Origin: JANMDR01 sp031376425
GTDB lineage: Bacteria; Pseudomonadota; Gammaproteobacteria; Burkholderiales; Usitatibacteraceae
Length of the DNA: 8,323 nucleotides
Direction of reading: 5' to 3'
Assembly: GCA_031376425.1 (NCBI GenBank)
Contig: JANMDR010000203.1
Coordinates: 1-8,323 of the forward strand
Below the pieces are notes generated by a model. It ran no database searches. It was given only the letters and a program-made list of their open reading frames with translations, and was not told the DNA's origin. The position numbers and the translations under genes were made by a program. This document shows, one piece after another, positions 6,746 through 8,323 of this stretch. Numbering within the stretch: position 1 is the first letter of the stretch; each line of letters begins with the position of its first letter.

Positions 6746-7780
6746 ATGAAACAAATATTAAACACGCTGTATATCACCACCGATTTATCCTACGCACACT
6801 TAGAAAATGACACCCTGCGTGTAGAGGTGGAGCGCGTTAAAAAAGGGGCAGTGCCACTTCACCATCTTGGTAGCGTGGTTTGTTTTGGCAATGTGATGGT
6901 ATCACCAGCGTTGATGCATCGGCTTGCTGAAGAAGGTAAGTCGCTAGTGTTGCTCGATAGAAATGGTCGCTTCAAAGCACGCCTCGAAGGCCCCATTTCA
7001 GGAAATGTTCTGCTGCGTCAAGCGCAGCACAAAGCAGTGTGCGAAGCAACGGTAACACTCACACTAGCGCGAAGCTTCATTGCCGGAAAACTTAAAAATA
7101 GCCGCCAGATATTGTTACGCGGCGCTCGCGAAAATGATGACGTTGAAGAGCAGGAAAGGTTAAAGCGGGTGTGTGATAATTTAAACGCATCGCTTCGGGC
7201 ATTAGCTACAGCGGGCGATTTAGATACACTACGCGGCATTGAAGGAGAGGCCGCGCGCGGTTATTTTGGCGCGTTAAATTTATTGGTGCGTAAAGATTGC
7301 CGCGAGCACTTTCAAATGGATGGCCGTAGTAAGCGGCCACCCCGTGACCGCATGAACGCGCTATTGTCGTTTTTATACTCTATGCTCACTAACGATTGTC
7401 GATCAGCTATTGAAGCCGTTGGCCTTGATCCGCAACTTGGTTTCCTTCATGCGGTGCGTCCAGGAAGAGCAGCCTTAGCGCTAGATTTAGTGGAGGAGTT
7501 TCGCGCCTTCATCGCAGATCGTTTAGCGCTTTCGCTGATCAATCGTAAGCAATTAGTGGCAGCCGATTTTGAACTGCGCGAAGGAGGTTCAGTGCAGTTG
7601 TCCGACAATGCAAGGCGCACCTTGGTCGTTGCGTTTCAAGAGCGTAAGCAGGAAGAAATTACCCATCCGCTACTAGAACAAAAAATGCCCCTAGGTCTAG
7701 TACCATTGCTGCAAGCTAGGTTCATAGCGCGAACACTACGTGGCGAAATGGAGGGGTATGTGCCATTTTTGATCCACTAA
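6746..7780 (+). CDS. cas1: Cas1 integrase, type I-C
   Basis: Cas1 forms the integrase complex with Cas2 and inserts new spacers at the leader end of the array. The 344-aa product has the N-terminal beta domain (NTLYITTDLSYAHLENDTL, residues 6-24, and the SLVLLDRNGRFKARLEG strand region, 66-82) and the C-terminal helical catalytic domain. Likely metal ligands are E166 in GIEGEAARGYFG, H235 in GFLHAVRPGR, and the acidic pair D247/E250 in LALDLVEEFR, aligned by eye to the known Glu/His/Asp set. Length is normal. It starts 5 nt after the cas4 stop without a clear ribosome binding site, so re-initiation after cas4 is likely. Confidence 0.97.
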   Translation: MKQILNTLYITTDLSYAHLENDTLRVEVERVKKGAVPLHHLGSVVCFGNVMVSPALMHRLAEEGKSLVLLDRNGRFKARLEGPISGNVLLRQAQHKAVCEATVTLTLARSFIAGKLKNSRQILLRGARENDDVEEQERLKRVCDNLNASLRALATAGDLDTLRGIEGEAARGYFGALNLLVRKDCREHFQMDGRSKRPPRDRMNALLSFLYSMLTNDCRSAIEAVGLDPQLGFLHAVRPGRAALALDLVEEFRAFIADRLALSLINRKQLVAADFELREGGSVQLSDNARRTLVVAFQERKQEEITHPLLEQKMPLGLVPLLQARFIARTLRGEMEGYVPFLIH

Positions 7781-7802
7781 TATTCGTAAGCAGCCAGTCG
7801 CA

Positions 7803-7808
7803 TATAAT
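7803..7808 (+). promoter_or_regulatory. Possible -10 element upstream of cas2
   Basis: A perfect TATAAT lies in the 49-nt cas1-cas2 gap, 22-25 nt before cas2. No convincing -35 hexamer sits at the right distance (the bases near 7780-7785 match poorly), so an internal promoter is only a possibility. It would give a separate supply of cas2 and might read into the leader. Confidence 0.2.
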
Positions 7809-7832
7809 TATCGTTCACTTACGGAAATTATG

Positions 7833-8123
7833 ATGCTAATTTTGGTGGCTTACGATGTATCAACGATGAGTAAAGCGGGAGTTAGGCGATTACGTCGTGT
7901 GGCAAAAGTTTGTGAAAGTACTGGGCAACGCGTGCAAAATTCCGTGTTTGAGTGTAATGTTGATTTGATGCAATATGAAGAATTAGAGCGTCGGCTACTA
8001 GCTGAAATCAACGAAAAAGAAGATTGTTTACGGTTGTATCGATTGAACGAACCCATCGAGAAACACGTAAAACAATATGGCACCTTTAAGTCAATAGACT
8101 TTGATGGTCCATTAGTAATGTAA
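7833..8123 (+). CDS. cas2: Cas2, structural partner of Cas1
   Basis: Cas2 dimers bridge two Cas1 dimers and set the spacer length in the integration complex. The protein has a ferredoxin-like fold with the conserved first strand LILVAYDVST, where the Asp is the residue corresponding to the metal-binding Asp of the family. The type I-C-like RLRRVAKVCESTGQRVQNSVFEC follows, and the C-terminal strand YGTFKSIDFDGPLVM closes the fold. Two ATGs are adjacent (7830 and 7833). I prefer the second (96 aa), because GGAA at 7823-7826 is then 6 nt away rather than 3 and the protein then begins MLILV like its relatives; 7830 would add one Met. There are 49 nt between cas1 and cas2. The leader follows directly. 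Confidence 0.96.
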   Translation: MLILVAYDVSTMSKAGVRRLRRVAKVCESTGQRVQNSVFECNVDLMQYEELERRLLAEINEKEDCLRLYRLNEPIEKHVKQYGTFKSIDFDGPLVM

Positions 8124-8164
8124 CGCGAACCATAAGCAATAACGTTGTTCCGCATAGGTTCGCG
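8124..8164. repeat. Inverted repeat directly after cas2
   Basis: Perfect 8-bp arms CGCGAACC (8124-8131) and GGTTCGCG (8157-8164) flank a 25-nt loop. The first arm begins at the base after the cas2 stop codon. No T-run follows, so it is not an intrinsic terminator. The motif reappears in the leader at 8245-8253, which points to a protein-binding role rather than only RNA folding. Confidence 0.65.
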
Positions 8165-8244
8165 CACATGTTAAGTCATTGAAAACAGAATCATTTTAGG
8201 TACAGCGTAAGAAAAGTGAAAAGAGAAAAGTGCTTATTTTTAGC

Positions 8245-8253
8245 GGTTCGCGC
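8245..8253 (+). repeat. Second leader copy of GGTTCGCGC
   Basis: This 9-base motif is identical to 8157-8165, 88 bp upstream, and contains the complement of the arm at 8124-8131. It lies 24 bp before the IHF site and 46 bp before the first repeat. It is a candidate upstream contact for the adaptation complex. Confidence 0.5.
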
Positions 8254-8276
8254 AAAGTTGCTAAAAGCATGTGTGG

Positions 8277-8289
8277 TATCAAGTAGTTG
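8277..8289 (+). promoter_or_regulatory. IHF binding site in the leader
   Basis: TATCAAGTAGTTG matches the IHF consensus WATCAANNNNTTR at every fixed position and ends 10 bp before the first repeat. IHF bending of the leader is established for spacer integration in type I-E and I-F systems. For this I-C locus the role is inferred from the match and its position. Confidence 0.65.
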
Positions 8290-8299
8290 CAGTACTGAA

Positions 8300-8323
8300 G
8301 TTGCGCCCGCGTGAAAGCGCGGG
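8300..8323 (+). CRISPR. First CRISPR repeat, partial (type I-C, leader end)
   Basis: The final 24 bases start GTTGCGCCC, close to the GTCGCGCCC opening of type I-C repeats, and fold as a hairpin with a 6-bp stem CCCGCG (8306-8311) and CGCGGG (8318-8323) around TGAAAG. The window ends inside the repeat, before the expected 3' part (usually ...TGGATTGAAAC in this class), so neither repeat length nor spacers can be read. Identification rests on position after cas2 and leader, sequence similarity and the hairpin. Cas5c would be expected to cut at the 3' base of this stem. Confidence 0.85.

Larger units (their letters stand above)
8124..8299 (+). promoter_or_regulatory. CRISPR leader
   Basis: This 176-nt non-coding stretch separates cas2 from the first repeat and is relatively A/T-rich, with a purine run around 8208-8230. 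Leaders hold the promoter of the pre-crRNA and the signals that direct Cas1-Cas2 to the first repeat. It contains an inverted repeat at its start, a second copy of the same motif (8245-8253) and an IHF consensus (8277-8289). TTGAAA (8179-8184) could be a -35 element, but no good -10 follows at proper spacing, so I do not call a promoter. No intrinsic terminator (GC stem plus T-run) is visible between cas2 and the array. Confidence 0.85.

Noticed and set aside
8124..8164. The inverted repeat after cas2 as a transcription terminator.
   Set aside because: The loop is long (25 nt) and there is no T-run after the stem. The motif also recurs in the leader, which suits a DNA-binding site better.
7850..8167. 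A 105-codon reading frame on the minus strand opposite cas2 and the start of the leader.
   Set aside because: It overlaps a well-conserved cas2 gene almost fully, shows no recognisable domain, and behaves like the other antisense shadow frames.

Overview
The window holds almost all of a type I-C CRISPR-Cas locus, every gene on the + strand: cas3 (5' end cut by the window), cas5c, cas8c, cas7c, cas4, cas1, cas2, a leader, and the first 24 bases of the first CRISPR repeat, where the window stops. Moderate GC, Shine-Dalgarno starts, a perfect IHF consensus in the leader and a DUF2281/PIN toxin-antitoxin relic all suggest a proteobacterium, probably beta or gamma. I cannot name a genus from the sequence.

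Interference block (1-5698): cas3 encodes the HD nuclease-helicase and is followed after 27 nt by cas5c. cas5c, cas8c and cas7c are joined by 4-base ATGA stop/start overlaps, the arrangement expected for co-translated Cascade subunits. Inside the 3' part of cas8c is an in-frame ATG (4449) with a good Shine-Dalgarno sequence at ideal spacing. It should produce the small subunit Cas11c (134 aa) as a separate protein.

Insert between the interference and adaptation genes (5699-6107): in place of the usual tight cas7-cas4 junction there are 409 nt. They hold an intact 72-aa DUF2281/VapB-like antitoxin gene and the wreck of its PIN-domain toxin partner. The toxin start codon, its first seven codons and its last 23 codons remain, in different reading frames, and the centre is missing. 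This is the most unusual part of the window.

Adaptation block (6108-8123): cas4, cas1 and cas2 carry the expected catalytic residues. cas4 starts 3 nt after the old toxin stop codon and has no clear ribosome binding site.

Leader and array (8124-8323): an 8-bp inverted repeat lies immediately after cas2, and one arm motif (GGTTCGCGC) recurs 88 bp further on. A perfect IHF consensus ends 10 bp before the first repeat. The repeat begins GTTGCGCCC and forms a GC-rich hairpin. Together the genes form a working plan: Cas4-Cas1-Cas2 add spacers at the leader end, Cas5c cuts the pre-crRNA, Cas5c/Cas7c/Cas8c/Cas11c form the surveillance complex, and Cas3 degrades the target.
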